A stretch of DNA of 64,000 nucleotides, from positions 556,472 to 620,471 of the forward strand of contig JAQFVV010006623.1 of the NCBI GenBank assembly GCA_028023455.1, read 5' to 3'. This DNA comes from Epiperipatus broadwayi. Taxonomy: Eukaryota; Onychophora; Udeonychophora; Euonychophora; Peripatidae. A program made the position numbers and the translations under genes. Below are positions 9,410 through 21,299 of the stretch, piece by piece. Under the pieces are notes generated by a model. The model had not been told where the DNA came from. It searched no databases and saw only the letters and a list, made by a program, of their open reading frames with translations. How positions within the stretch are numbered: position 1 is the stretch's first letter; every line of letters begins with the position of its first letter.

Positions 9410-11345
9410 ATTAGGATGAATCTTTTTCTTTATAGACACCTTTGACATTTAGAACATTTGGGGTACAAGATAAAAATGAAGAAGTCATATCCGACTTCTT
9501 TTGGAGATTGTGAAGCTGTGGATTATCTCAGGTAAGACATATTATACATGTTTAGAAAGATAATTTTGTAAGGAATAGAAAGAAATTATCACTGAAGATG
9601 TATTTTGAATTTTAGTTAATGTTAATTTCCAAATTATGAACAAACAATAAAATAATAATTATTTTGGATGTGAAAATTTCTTTTTTTCCTTATTTTTTAT
9701 ATAGTTATCACTATTTATTTTATGCTTATTGTTTTCCTTAATTTTTCTAGTTTCTAGCAATGTAATTGTTTTTGCTCTAACATAATTAAAACTGAAGTTA
9801 TTATGAAAATTGTGTCTCAGGCCAATATTTTAAAAAGTTCAATATGGCAGCTTGAAGCTGAAGTAGTTAAGAGAATGGGGTCATGTGATCTATGACTCTA
9901 TTTTTTATTTTTTTTTGTAATCTCTACACTTCTAGTTTGTCAACCACATCACCGGGGAAACTCAGCTAAAAATAAGAATGAAAATTAACTTTTAATTTAG
10001 GGTTTTAGATAAAAAGAGGCAGAAATAAAGACATTATTTGCATTAATAATAATTTTGTTATGAATTGTTGCTATGCAATTTTTTTTAATTCTCCCAAAGA
10101 AGTGTTCTTTTAAAACAACAAAGGTAATATTTTTAAAAAAATTTTTTTTGCTTTATATTTATACATATGTTTGCAAACATTCCATATATTATTTTTGGTG
10201 TGAATGGTTTAATGTAATATAATTATAATCTAATACTTACCAAGGGTAAATATTAGACTATTAAAATTTATCATCATTATTAACTTTAAATCCCCTAAAT
10301 ACATTGTTCCTGGGTAGAATGAATTATGTTGATATTTAGTGATTCGTTAGAAATATGAATAATATAAGTATTGGTAAATTTAATTTATTACATAAATAAT
10401 TTGAATAGTGGTATACTAAGTGTTATCATGCATGGTAATATATGCTTTTTTATTTGTATAAGAGAGGGTGAATTTTTTTGATGAAAAAGTTGTTTTATCT
10501 GAGAGATGGTGAATTCCTCTCATTGCATAGCTATTTTTTTTTTTATGTAAGAGATTGTAAATTCCTCTTAATTTATGTTAAATGAGTATATGTATAAATA
10601 CATGTAACAATATGTTTATTTTACTTTTGCCACTTTTAGTTCGTTCAGAAGCTTCCTATATTATATTTTGTATAAGTAGATAACTTAGATGCATTATAAA
10701 ATAAAATAAAAAGCTTTACCTGTGAAATACTAGACAAATTGTAAATTAAAAGGTGTAATAACTCCAAAAATATGTTTATTATTATTAACGATATGAAATC
10801 ACTTAAATGTCAATAAAATGAATATATATCTTTTATTAAATTTGATTTTCGAATAATTTTTTATAAGGTCGACACTTATCACTGGCATATGATCACACAT
10901 ATTAGATTAGCTGTGGCTTATTGATATTTATCCTGAGACATTAAATACACATACAGTAATATTTTCTTTTGCTTAACCATATTAATTGCCATTAAATATT
11001 ATAACATTGTAATATAGAAGGGAAAAGGATGATGCTTATATGAAAGGAAAATCTAGGATTATCTGTTCACTTATTCTAAATATATTTTGAAACAATAAAA
11101 ATGCTCTTTGATTTCGATATATATTTATTTGAAATACACACATATGCTAGTCAAATGTGAGGAAATTATTAATATTGAGCCATTACTTCTAGTTACTGTT
11201 TTTGGCTTGCTTCACTTGCAGGGAATATTAAATAAGAAAAGCCAACCTCACTTCCCGATTATTTTTATACATATGGTACAGTTTTGCTACCCAAATACTT
11301 GGAATATTTGAGGAGGTGTCAGCTTTCCACATTATTTACCAATAC
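9410..11345. other. AT-rich DNA; one fragment of the ribozyme-linked repeat
   Basis: No gene is recognised. About 9868-9915 (TTAAGAGAATGGGGTCATGTG) matches the inter-ribozyme part of the repeat at about 4799-4850, so a solo fragment of that family lies here. The open frame at 11108-11311 shows no family features. Confidence 0.55.
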
Positions 11346-11368
11346 AATATATATATATATATATATAT

Positions 11369-13251
11369 TATAACAGAATAGCGTTACATGGGATTTGAAC
11401 CCAGGCATATGAGGTTATGTTAAACTATAATCAATTGACGAAATGAATGACAGGAACAAAACTTTTAAAAAAGCGGTCTTGCTTTAATAATAAACGAGAA
11501 ACAGCCGTTTCTAAAGCATGATCGCAGTTATATAAGAGTACCTGTCAAATTTATTGAAATAAATTTGTAAAAGAGTTTTTTATTATTATTTTGTGTTTGT
11601 TTGTTAAGAATAAATCTATAATCATTAGTTGTAGTTTTTTTTCATTTTTAATTAATTAAAGAGAGAGGAATGATTGAGCGCAAGTTTAACTTTTGTTAAA
11701 TCATTTGAATCATTTTGAACAAAAGGGAAAAAATGAATAAATTAATTTGCAATATGTTCTGAAATTCCAAGCGATCTAAAATTATTTTAAATAGGGGTAA
11801 TTAGTAAATGTAAAATTAGAGAAATTGAAACAATAGGCAGGATATGTGCTGGTACGCCTAGATAAAACAAGCCAAATTTAGAAACAGAGGTGAGAAAAAG
11901 TGTACACTGCTATTGTACAACTCAGACTTCTGTCTCCAGTGAAACAATACCTGAAAAAATGGTCAAATTGAGTTAAATTCCAAAGTGGTGTAAACGATCC
12001 CAGAAATCATGGAATTAAGTTGACACTCGATGGACTTATGAGATGAAGGGACTCACAGGTGCATGGGAGTGATTGGGTGAGAAAAATTCAAGGTGTGAGG
12101 GCGGGAAGGAAGAGATCAAAAAGGCCGGACAGTGCTTTCAGGATGCTTAGATTATTGAATTAGACTATTATTGATTATTATTAGACTATTGAAATCTAAC
12201 AGAGATGCGTTGCTGAACATAAAATTCGTGGCTTGACCGCCGGACCTCCGTGTCCAGCTCCGCTGATTGCTAATAGGATGCTCGTAACACCGGAGAAACT
12301 TCACATAAAGACCACACACGCTTTTGAGACCTTGCAAATTGCCGGAATGCTTCGTTAAAGAAGAAACCATCGCTCAGGATCCCATTACAGTCTTTCTACG
12401 TTCCACAGGTAGCTATCTTTAAATTGTCGTATTCACTTATGCACCAAAATAAAATAACTTAATAACCCGAACTATTAAAAAACATTAAGCTAAAATGATA
12501 AAGTTACTCTTGACCATTAATGAATGATTCGAGAATCTAACCAAATAAGTTTGCCGACAGATTAACATTCTTTAAAATATGTGTGAAGTCACCTTGAAAT
12601 CTATATTTAATTATATTGGCTTGCCGATCATATACCTGCATTAATTGTTAGTAAACAGATTAAATAAAACATTTATTTAACTAGTATTTTTTGTTATTAA
12701 TTGCTTGGAATTTCAACATAAATTTATATAATAGGAATGAGTGCTAGAGCGATCAAATTTGTTTGTATATGAATAAATGCATTTGATATTTTTGGTGTTG
12801 GGATTTTATTTTATTTATGCTTATGTTTGTTATGTTCTCTTAGATTAAATTAAGTTTGATTAATTTGTTCTGTGGGATATAGGGCGGGCCCTCATATAAT
12901 AAGTAGTTGATCGTGAGTGAAAGATCACAGATTCGATGTAATTTGAAGGGTAATATTGGCTGTGTTCGTTTCTTGCTTCCGACTGGAGTGATGCACGGGC
13001 ATGTTTTGTGATATAGTTGAGTGAGCTTACGCACATACATGGCGGACTCTTATAAAAGTTCTCCTGGTGCCTATTACTTGGATTCAATCCGAATTTACGT
13101 ATAAAATAAATAAAGCGTACGTGTATATGTGTTTGAAATTATCTTCACAGAACATTATGTAATCCCCCGGACGCAAGAACACAGCAGATTCGTAATAGTG
13201 AAGATATTGACAGAGAGGTAGCGCGATAACGCGCACCACCGGGCGGATACA
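11369..13251 (+). repeat. Left LTR of element B (1,883 bp)
   Basis: It starts TATAAC where the right copy has TGTAAC, and ends GGCGGATACA. The first 20 bases of the right copy form TGTAACG-n6-CGTTACA, a self-complementary edge. TATAAAAG at 13051-13058 is a likely TATA box, with AATAAA about 45 bp beyond it, suggesting a short R near the 3' end and a very long U3. Length is well above the usual range for Ty3 LTRs. Confidence 0.93.
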
Positions 13252-13253
13252 TT

Positions 13254-13271
13254 TGGCACGTCAACGTGGCC
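13254..13271 (+). promoter_or_regulatory. Primer-binding site of element B (tRNA-Lys type)
   Basis: TGGCACGTCAACGTGGCC begins 2 bp after the left LTR. It resembles the tRNA-Lys-type site TGGCGCCCAACGTGGGGC with a few mismatches. Confidence 0.65.
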
Positions 13272-13302
13272 CGAAACTATTGTTTCAAGTGGTGGGACCG
13301 TC

Positions 13303-13413
13303 ATGGATACAGCTGACGTTTCTAACAACGAAAGCAAATCTAAAAGAGAGGGCGCTCGAAATAACAGAATAAATTATCTATTAAAGCGGGGGAAATTTTC
13401 GGAATCACCATAA
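13303..13413 (+). CDS. Small ORF in the element B leader (36 aa)
   Basis: An ATG 32 bp after the primer site opens a 36-codon frame, basic and polar (SKSKREGARNNR). It could be the remnant of the start of gag, a leader peptide, or chance. The clear gag ORF starts 590 bp further on in another frame. Confidence 0.25.
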   Translation: MDTADVSNNESKSKREGARNNRINYLLKRGKFSESP

Positions 13414-14005
13414 AATAAAATCATTAAACATTGCTTAAGGGAGTGGGAAAGGGATTTAGTTCTCCTATTAGCACTAAAATAATCAAGCGTCCGAATATAC
13501 TTAATAGTTGTAGAAGGCTGTGGAATAGCGGGATTCCGTGGAAGAAAGATCGTATATTAAAAGGAAGCAAATTAAAAAATTAATTTCTATGTTAAAATTA
13601 AATGTAAATAATTTAAGCGCAAATAAAAAATATATATATACATCGTTAAAAGACGTATTTATATTCTTGCACAAAGGAAGTACTGTAACTGGGATCTTGT
13701 TAGGAGTTTTGTGTTTTACTTAAAAAAGAGAAGGGGGCTAAAGAAAGAGGTCAACATAGCGTATATGTATAAGGACGCATATAACCACAAAATAGATATA
13801 GCCGCACATTTTATCGATAGCTGCTGAATAGAAATGGAGGGAACAGAGGGACCTGGGATAGTATGAGCGATAGAAACCAAATTGAAGGAAGGACAGGAAC
13901 TGTGGGAATTTTGAAGGGCAAGGAGCATCTAAGAATAGGATAAGACAGTCAGTAGGTATCGAGCCGCGATTATTATAATTAATTACAAAGTGGGCATCAA
14001 ACAGA

Positions 14006-14644
14006 ATGGAGGGAAAGTGGATTAAACTCGAACAGTTTGAAGGGAAGGCAGACGAAAGCCCATGTCGACATGTGGAAAGTCTGAAGAGGTTGTTCTCTTG
14101 CGGGCAGTTTAGCGAAGAATCAAAGATAGCTATCGCATGCAGCCACATCCAAGGGGAAGCAATGGAATGGTGGGAGGCGATGAAAGAGAAACCGGAAACA
14201 TTCGAAGAATACCAAAGAGCCATAATGGGAAGATATTGGGGACTAGCCCAACAAGAAAGGGAAAAGTGGGCAATCGAACAAAGCAAAAGGGATGAGGGTG
14301 AGACGTACAGTACTTTCATACAGCGACAGATGGCAAGATTAAGAAAAATAAACGAATACCAAGTACCGGAAGAGTGGAAAATTAGGATAGCAGGGCACAA
14401 CCTGCCCAGGGAGATCAGACGAATTATTGAGGGGGAAACTGAAATAAAACGAATATTGGAGGTGTTGGATGCGGCCGAAAATGATGACTACTTTGTCAAA
14501 GAAGGGAATGATGAAATTAGGATAGCTAATATAACACAGGATGAAAGGGGGAAGGGCCTCAGGGAAAACAAGAGTGCCCAAAGATCAAGGTATCAATCCA
14601 AGGGGTTCATGCAAGGGTGCAGCTGGATACAGGGAGTCAGGTGA
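14006..14644 (+). CDS. Gag of element B (212 aa)
   Basis: The product is a retrotransposon capsid-type Gag, which coats element RNA in the cytoplasmic particle. It has the usual helical capsid text: a WW motif in EAMEWWEAMKEK (about residues 50-61), YQRAIMGRYWG, then EEWKIRIAGHNLPREIRRII. At 212 residues it is short, and no C-x2-C-x4-H-x4-C knuckle is visible in this frame or nearby, unusual for Ty3 Gag. The last ~100 bp overlap pol in the -1 frame. The ATG at 14006 is the first in frame and fits the start of the conserved region; part of an N-terminus could lie upstream, since the leader is long. Confidence 0.85.
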   Translation: MEGKWIKLEQFEGKADESPCRHVESLKRLFSCGQFSEESKIAIACSHIQGEAMEWWEAMKEKPETFEEYQRAIMGRYWGLAQQEREKWAIEQSKRDEGETYSTFIQRQMARLRKINEYQVPEEWKIRIAGHNLPREIRRIIEGETEIKRILEVLDAAENDDYFVKEGNDEIRIANITQDERGKGLRENKSAQRSRYQSKGFMQGCSWIQGVR

Positions 14645-16731
14645 CTGTAATGGCTCAGGAAACCTTCGACAGGAATGCCCAAGGGCCAACAGAAATGAAA
14701 ATGCTACCGTTAAAAGGGACCCAGATCATACTGGCCAATGGGAAAAGAGCAAAGATACAGACCAAACAGGTGTGGGCGAACATAGTTATCGCAGGGCAGG
14801 AATTCACCCAGATTGTGCTAATACTTGAGGGGCTGATACATGACTTGGTGTTAGGGTCTGACTTCATGAGGATGGCAAAATGTAGCATCGATTATGGGAC
14901 AGGACAAGCAAGAATTGGGAGAGTCACCATGCCCTTTGGGGGAACCATGAATAGAGAGCCAGAAGGGCAGAAGAAACTGCAGTGCATCATGGTAAAGGGG
15001 GTGATCGAGAAAAGAGTTGATGAAATGACGGGACCAAGTAAAGGGCAAAGAGAGAAGATTCAAGGAATACTGGAGACCTACGAGAGTGTTTTCTCGGACA
15101 AGCCGAGAGTAATCAATAAGTACGAACACCGGATCCGGTTGAACACCAACAACCCATATCAAACGAGAACGTATCCAATACCTTTCCAATACCGGAAGGA
15201 GATCGAAACTCAGCTGGAGCAGATGATAGAGTGGGGGGTTATTTCAAAGTGTACTTCACCATACAACAACCCAATCTTAGCTGTAAAAAAAGGTGACGGA
15301 TCGATCCGATTGTGCCTCGATGCGAGGCAACTGAACAAGGTGACAATTCCGGATACAAATGCTCCGCCCATCATGAGCGAACTGATGACTAGATTTTTGA
15401 ACAAGAGAATTTTTTCCACTGTGGATTTGACAAATAGTTACTGGCAAATGAGCCTCCATCCGGATGATCGGAAATACACTGCATTCAAATATAACAGACG
15501 GGCGTACCAGTTCAATCGCGTGCCTTTCAGATTAAGGAATAGTGGGGCAGGTTTAGTGCAGTGCATGGACCAAACCCTATCAGATGAAGTCAAGAAATTT
15601 GTCACCATGTACGTAGATGATATCATTATAGCATCTGGAGACATAGAGGAGCATTGTCAGCACTTAGAAATGTTGCTCCATGAATGCAAACAGAAGGGAA
15701 TAAAAATAAACCTAAAGAAAAGCCACTTTGTGACCCAGGAAGTTAAGTTCTTGGGACACATCATAAGCCAGGATGGGATACAGCCTAACCCCGAGAAGAT
15801 TCAGGCCATCCAAGAATTTCCAGTTCCGAAAAAGAGAAAAGATATTAAAGCATTCCTCGGGATGTGCACGTTCTACAACAAATTTTATGAAAACTTCTCC
15901 CACGATATGGAACCCCTACTACAATTATTAAGAAAGGAGCAAGTGTGGGTATGGGATGAGAAAAGAGAACGGAGCTTCCAGAGGGTGAAAGAAGGATTTT
16001 TAAAACAGACCATGTTAGCGTACCCGGACTTCGACCAGACATTTTGGGTACAGACCGACAGTAGCGACATCGGGTTAGGAGCAACTTTGTACCAAAAGGG
16101 ACTGGAGGGTGAACAAAGGGTGTTGGCCTTCATCAGCCAACTACTCAAGGACCCTGAATGGAGATACACGGTCACAGAACGGGAAGCCCTCGCCATAGTA
16201 TGGGCTTTCAAAAAATTCAGACAATACCTGGTCAGATCCAAAGTGAAAGTAATCACCGACCATCGGAGCCTCAAATTCCTTAATAAAAGTTTTTTGACAA
16301 ACAATAGATTAGAGAGGTGGAGCCTAGCCCTGCAGGAGTTCCAGTACGAAGTGGAATATTGCAAAGGGAAGGATAATGTGTTTGCGGATGTGCTGAGCCG
16401 TTACCCTGTGGGACAACAGCCAAATGTTGAGGCTGAGGAATTTGCGTACATTGCCGCTACTACCCGGCGAAGCAAAGAGGGTGAGTTTAGTGCGAACAAC
16501 ATTCGGAGGGGCCAGGAAGGGGACAAAGAGTGTCAACAAATAATCCGATACATACATGAAAAGAAGCAAAATGCGGGGGTAGGTCAAAAAAAGGAAGAGA
16601 CTGGGGGTCCAGTTATGGAAGTATCGGGACCGATGCATCATGCTGGAAGGGATAGCCCAAAGGAAAACCGGGAATGGGAAACAAACCCGTATCGTAATAC
16701 CGAAGGGAATGCGGGATCAACTGGTGGATAA
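14545..16731 (+). CDS. Pol of element B: protease, RT, RNase H
   Basis: This frame is open from 14545 and has no ATG at its head, so it is probably made by -1 frameshifting from gag; no canonical slippery heptamer was seen in the 100-bp overlap. Domains in order: retropepsin with LDTGSQVT (about 14623-14646) and the closing VLGSDFM; RT with LCLDARQLN, FSTVDLTNSYWQ and the catalytic MYVDDIII (YVDD at 15610-15621); RNase H with acidic residues in TDSSD (16057), TEREAL (16183) and TDHRSL (16258). The RT text is continuous through all motifs. The frame closes at 16731, within the linker or start of integrase, where the zinc-finger text appears in another frame. Confidence 0.93.
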   Translation, partial: KGEGPQGKQECPKIKVSIQGVHARVQLDTGSQVTVMAQETFDRNAQGPTEMKMLPLKGTQIILANGKRAKIQTKQVWANIVIAGQEFTQIVLILEGLIHDLVLGSDFMRMAKCSIDYGTGQARIGRVTMPFGGTMNREPEGQKKLQCIMVKGVIEKRVDEMTGPSKGQREKIQGILETYESVFSDKPRVINKYEHRIRLNTNNPYQTRTYPIPFQYRKEIETQLEQMIEWGVISKCTSPYNNPILAVKKGDGSIRLCLDARQLNKVTIPDTNAPPIMSELMTRFLNKRIFSTVDLTNSYWQMSLHPDDRKYTAFKYNRRAYQFNRVPFRLRNSGAGLVQCMDQTLSDEVKKFVTMYVDDIIIASGDIEEHCQHLEMLLHECKQKGIKINLKKSHFVTQEVKFLGHIISQDGIQPNPEKIQAIQEFPVPKKRKDIKAFLGMCTFYNKFYENFSHDMEPLLQLLRKEQVWVWDEKRERSFQRVKEGFLKQTMLAYPDFDQTFWVQTDSSDIGLGATLYQKGLEGEQRVLAFISQLLKDPEWRYTVTEREALAIVWAFKKFRQYLVRSKVKVITDHRSLKFLNKSFLTNNRLERWSLALQEFQYEVEYCKGKDNVFADVLSRYPVGQQPNVEAEEFAYIAATTRRSKEGEFSANNIRRGQEGDKECQQIIRYIHEKKQNAGVGQKKEETGGPVMEVSGPMHHAGRDSPKENREWETNPYRNTEGNAGSTGG

Positions 16732-17714
16732 GACACATCAGGAACATGGCCATTACGGAACCAGCAAGACTGAGGGGTACCTTAGTAATTGGTTTTATTG
16801 GCCAGGGATGTCCCATGACATTGCCAGAAGACTCCGGAAGTGTGAGGTCTGTGCGAGAACAAAACCATGAAACCGATCAAATGAAGGATCGCTGATACCG
16901 ATTATCGTCCAGGAGCCAAACCACACTTTGGCTATTGATTACTACGGCCCATTGCCAATGTTTGGTGGGAAGAGATATTTACTGGTTACTTGTGATTTGT
17001 GCTCCAAAATGGTCATGGCGTACCCTATGGCCCGGGCGAATGCGAACCAGACCATCAAACTGGTAGAAACCAAACAGTTTCCCATCATCGGGAAGCCTAA
17101 GTGCATTTTATCAGATTATGGTATGCCCTTTGTATCAAAGATGTGGAGACAATGGGTGAACCAAATTGGGGTCAAACATCATATGATGTCTATCCGGAAT
17201 CCGCAAAGCAACCCATGCGAGTGGGTTATGCGTGAGTTGGGGTGGCTATTCCGTGTGTATACTGTGGGAGATCATCGGAAATGGGGTTCGGGAAATTCCC
17301 CAGATCGTTGATATGATCAATACCTCAAAAAATGAGTCCACTGGGCTGGAACCAAGTCGACTTCATTATGGATGCCCGATACCGTATCCTTACAATGATA
17401 GACCTGCGATCCGGACAGGGAGAGTAGACCGAAAACATGATAACCAGGTAGGATTACGGAGGTTAGAACATATGGGGGAAAAGCGAAGGCGGACCGATAG
17501 GCCAACCCAAAACACCTTCACTGTGGGAGACAGAGTTATGGTAAGATCAAATCCGGTCAGTCGGCCAGACCAGAACATATTTAAGAAGTTACTTGACCTC
17601 TATGATGGCCCCTATGAGATCGTCAGGGCATACGGGAATAATGCCTTTGTACTGGCACGAGGAAAAATGATTAAGGGGACTTTCAATGCAAGGGCACTGA
17701 AGAGGGCCGAATAA
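16640..17714 (+). pseudogene. Integrase of element B, frameshifted
   Basis: The integrase would splice element cDNA into the genome. Its HHCC zinc finger (THQEHGHYG ... CEVCARTK, about 16733-16866) lies in frame 2, followed by TGA at 16868. The same frame resumes with the catalytic core: first Asp in LAIDYYGP (about 16935), second in LSDYGMPF (17114) and Glu in NPCEWVMREL (17219), giving D-x34-E. Near 17,230-17,310 the reading shifts to frame 3, which carries the tail, a VGDRVMVR block and the GPY-type motif LYDGPYEIV, ending at 17714. No chromodomain. The shifts and stop inactivate it. Confidence 0.9.
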
Positions 17715-17766
17715 CTTGGCTCCTTCTCAGAGCTAAAACCCGCAACCTCGGATTTTACTCTACACC

Positions 17767-17779
17767 GGGTGGGGAGATG
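17767..17779 (+). promoter_or_regulatory. Polypurine tract, element B
   Basis: GGGTGGGGAGATG abuts the right LTR. Confidence 0.75.
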
Positions 17780-19662
17780 TGTAACGGAATAGCGTTACAA
17801 GGGATTTGAACCCAGGCATATGAGGTTATGTTAAACTATAATCAATTGACAAAATGAATGACAGGAACAAAACTTTTAAAAAAGCGGTCTTGCTTTAATA
17901 ATAAACGAGAAACAGCCGTTTCTAAAGCATGATCACAGCTATATAAGAGTACCTGTCAAATTTATTGAAATAAATTTGTAAAAGAGTTTTTTTTATTATT
18001 TTGTGTTTGTTTGTTAAGAATAAATCTATAATCATTAGTTGTAGTTTTTTTTTCATTTTTAATTAATTAAAGAGAGAGGAATGATTGAGCGCAAGTTTAA
18101 CTTTTGTTAAATCATTTGAATCATTTTGAACAAAAGGGAAAAAATGAATAAATTAATTTGCAATATGTTCTGAAATTCCAAGCGATCTAAAATTATTTTA
18201 AATAGGGGTAATTAGTAAATGTAAAATTAGAGAAATTGAAACAATAGGCAGGATATGTGCTGGTACGCCTAGATAAAACAAGCCAAATTTAGAAACAGAG
18301 GTGAGAAAAAGTGTACACTGCTATTGTACAACTCAGACTTCTGTCTCCAGTGAAACAATACCTGAAAAAATGGTCAAATTGAGTTAAATTCCAAAGTGGT
18401 GTAAACGATCCCAGAAATCACGGAATTAAGTTGACACTCGATGGACTTATAAGATGAAGGGACTCACAGGTGCATGGGAGTGATTGGGTGAGAAAAATTC
18501 AAGGTGTGAGGGCGGGAAGGAAGAGATCAAAAAGGCCAGACAGCGCTTTCAGGATGCTTAGATTATTGAATTAGACTATTATTGATTATTATTAGACTAT
18601 TGAAATCTAACAGAGATGCGTTGCTGAACATAAAATTCGTGGCTTGACCGCCGGACCTCCACATCCAGCTCCGCTGATTGCTAATAGGATGCTCGTAACA
18701 CCGGAGAAACTTCACATAAGGACCACACACGCTTTTGAGACCTTGCAAATTGCCGGAATGCTTCGTTAAAGAAGAAACCATCGCTCAGGATCCCATTACA
18801 GTCTTTCTACGTTCCACAGGTAGCTATCTTTAAATTGTCGTATTCACTTATGCACCAAAATAAAATAACTTAATAACCTGAACTATTAAAAAACATTAAG
18901 CTAAAATGATAAAGTTACTCTTGACCATTAATGAACGATTCGAGAATCTAACCAAATAAGTTTGCCGACAGATTAACATTCTTTAAAATATGTGCAAAGT
19001 CACCTTGAAATCTATATTTAATTATCTCGGCTTGCCGATCATATACCTGCATTAATTGTTAGTAAACAGATTAAATAAAACATTTATTTAACTAGTATTT
19101 TTTGTTATTAATTGCTTGGAATTTCAACATAAATTTATATAATAGGAATGAGTGCTAGAGCGATCAAATTTGTTTGTATATGAATGAATGCATTTGATAT
19201 TTTTGGTGTTGGGATTTTATTTTATTTATGCTTATGTTTGTTATGTTCTCTTAGATTAAATTAAGTTTGATTAATTTGTTCTGTGGGATATAGGGCGGGC
19301 CCTCATATAATAAGTAGTTGATTGTGAGTGAAAGATCACAGATTCGATGTAATTTGAAGGGTAATATTGGCTGTGTTTGTTTCTTGCTTCCGACTGGAGT
19401 GATGCATGGGCATGTTTTGTGATATAGTTGAGTGAGCTTACGCACATACGTGGCGGACTCTTATAAAAGTTCTCCTGGCGCCTATTACTTGGATTCAATC
19501 CGAATTTACGTATAAAATAAATAAAGCGTACGTGTATATGTGTTTGAAATTATCTTCACAGAACATTATGTAATCCCCCGGATGCAAGAACACAGCAGAT
19601 TCGTAATAGTGAAGATATTGACAGAGAGGTAGCGCGATAACGCGCACCACCGGGCGGATACA
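17780..19662 (+). repeat. Right LTR of element B (1,883 bp)
   Basis: Same length as the left LTR; starts TGTAACGGAATAG and ends GGCGGATACA, then (AT)n. TATA box at 19462-19469. The open frames in both LTRs (for example 18563-18781 minus and 12152-12370 minus) are shared by virtue of LTR identity and are not taken as genes. Confidence 0.93.
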
Positions 19663-21290
19663 ATATATATATATGTTCATATAAAAATGAATATTGAAAC
19701 ATTTTCTATAAATAACTGATTTTTTGAAACTATTAAATTAAAAAATAAAATTATTTAAATAATTGGATATTTATAATGCGATTGCCTTCAAACTTGTTTC
19801 TAAATGCACAAATATAATTTTCAACCATCCACTTACACAGAGAGAAAGAGCGTCCATACTGTTAAATATCTAAATATCAAGAAATGTGAGATACATATTG
19901 AAAAAACAAAGAAAGTAATTATTGTTTATTTGGTTATTTAAATCTAATCGTTTAATGTGAGGTGTTGGCGTGGTAGTAAATTTAGCGTATATGGGCGATT
20001 TATTTATTTTCGTCCACTTTTGAATACTTTTTTTTTTGCCTTTAATAAAAAATATATGCTATTTGCCTTGAGAGAGACGCACTCTGTTACAATATATATA
20101 ACTCAAAGGCAACAGGCATATATATTGCAAAAATGTAAATTATTTAATATTTCAATCATAGAAGTATTTACTATTTTTGATGATATATAATTAGAAGTTT
20201 TTGGAATATGGTTTTTGTCATCACAACTATATAATCACTCAGACCATTCCTTAATTAAACACTCTTTCCATTTATTAACAAAAGTCGTAATCCTGGTCAC
20301 TCATGAGCAACCATATTCCACTGCTTCTAATAATAATGTTCGTTTATACTAATAAAATTTAGTTAAAGTATAGATTTTTAAACTTTTTGTATGTTTGCTT
20401 GCAATACATTTCACAATAAAAATATTATAATCGATGTTAATTTATTGATTTGATTTTAAAAAAATATCAAACAATCAGTTTAATATGTTTAAAGACAATG
20501 CAGTAAAAATCATTTATTATTATTGATTTATGAAAACAATTAAACCAGATAAGTAGGATTTAAAAGTAAGTGAAAATCAGAGGGAAAAAATATCTAAATT
20601 CTTATATATAATTAATTAATTGGGTTTTTTTTTATCTTTTCTCAAACTGCTGTTAACTTTGATTTTTCCAACTTCATCTATTTGTCTTTGGTATATGTTG
20701 TTTTTTTTTTAAGATATATATATATATAGTTTATTATTTCTGTTTTATTCTCACTGAAGTTCTTCAATTCGTTTTATATAAATAACGTTTTTGTTTTTTT
20801 TTTATCTAATAACCAGTTTACCATTAGGTTATATCTTAGAAAACATATATTCAAAATTTTAGAAAAAAAATAAAATAAAGCGATAAATATAAAGCTGACA
20901 CCAGTTACCACTAAATATAATTGTGGCATATACCTACATAGACATGCACACACGTAATTCAATTTAAATTCAAATTTTACTTTTTTTTGGTATTCATATT
21001 TTTATATTGAATAATTATTTTAGAATTAAATTTAAAGTTAAATAAATGTTATTGAATTATAATTTATGTATAATCACATATGTATATTATTAAAATTGAT
21101 AAAACGTTTTACAATCTGCTCTTGTCTAAAGTCACGTTTAACAGGGATTAGTTAAAATTAATTTTTATATATTGTTTAACAAAATATTTTTCATTTCTAT
21201 TTCTGATATTCCATTTTTCAAAAATGTTCGTTTTTTTTTAATTTATCTATTCCTAATTTCTCATTCTCCTAAATCTTAAAATTGTTACTT
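19663..21290. other. AT-rich DNA, no gene seen
   Basis: Poly-T and poly-A runs and short (AT)n tracts. The frame at 19957-20190 has no recognisable family text. Confidence 0.55.
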
Positions 21291-21299
21291 TCTAATAAT

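Larger units (their letters stand above)
11369..19662 (+). mobile_element. LTR element B: near-complete Ty3/gypsy-type
   Basis: An 8.3-kb element with two 1,883-bp LTRs, a primer site of tRNA-Lys type, gag, pol in the order protease-RT-RNase H-integrase, and a polypurine tract. Integrase after RT/RH places it in Ty3/Metaviridae. No envelope gene. Both ends run into (AT)n, so the target duplication cannot be told from the microsatellite. The LTRs differ by scattered substitutions only, indicating moderate age. Gag and the RT part of pol are open; integrase carries two frame changes and a stop, so the copy is not autonomous. Confidence 0.95.

Noticed and set aside
13738-14400. 220-aa minus-strand open frame with hydrophobic text
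   Set aside because: It lies antisense to the element B leader and Gag; no start context or family features, and the plus frame has capsid text.
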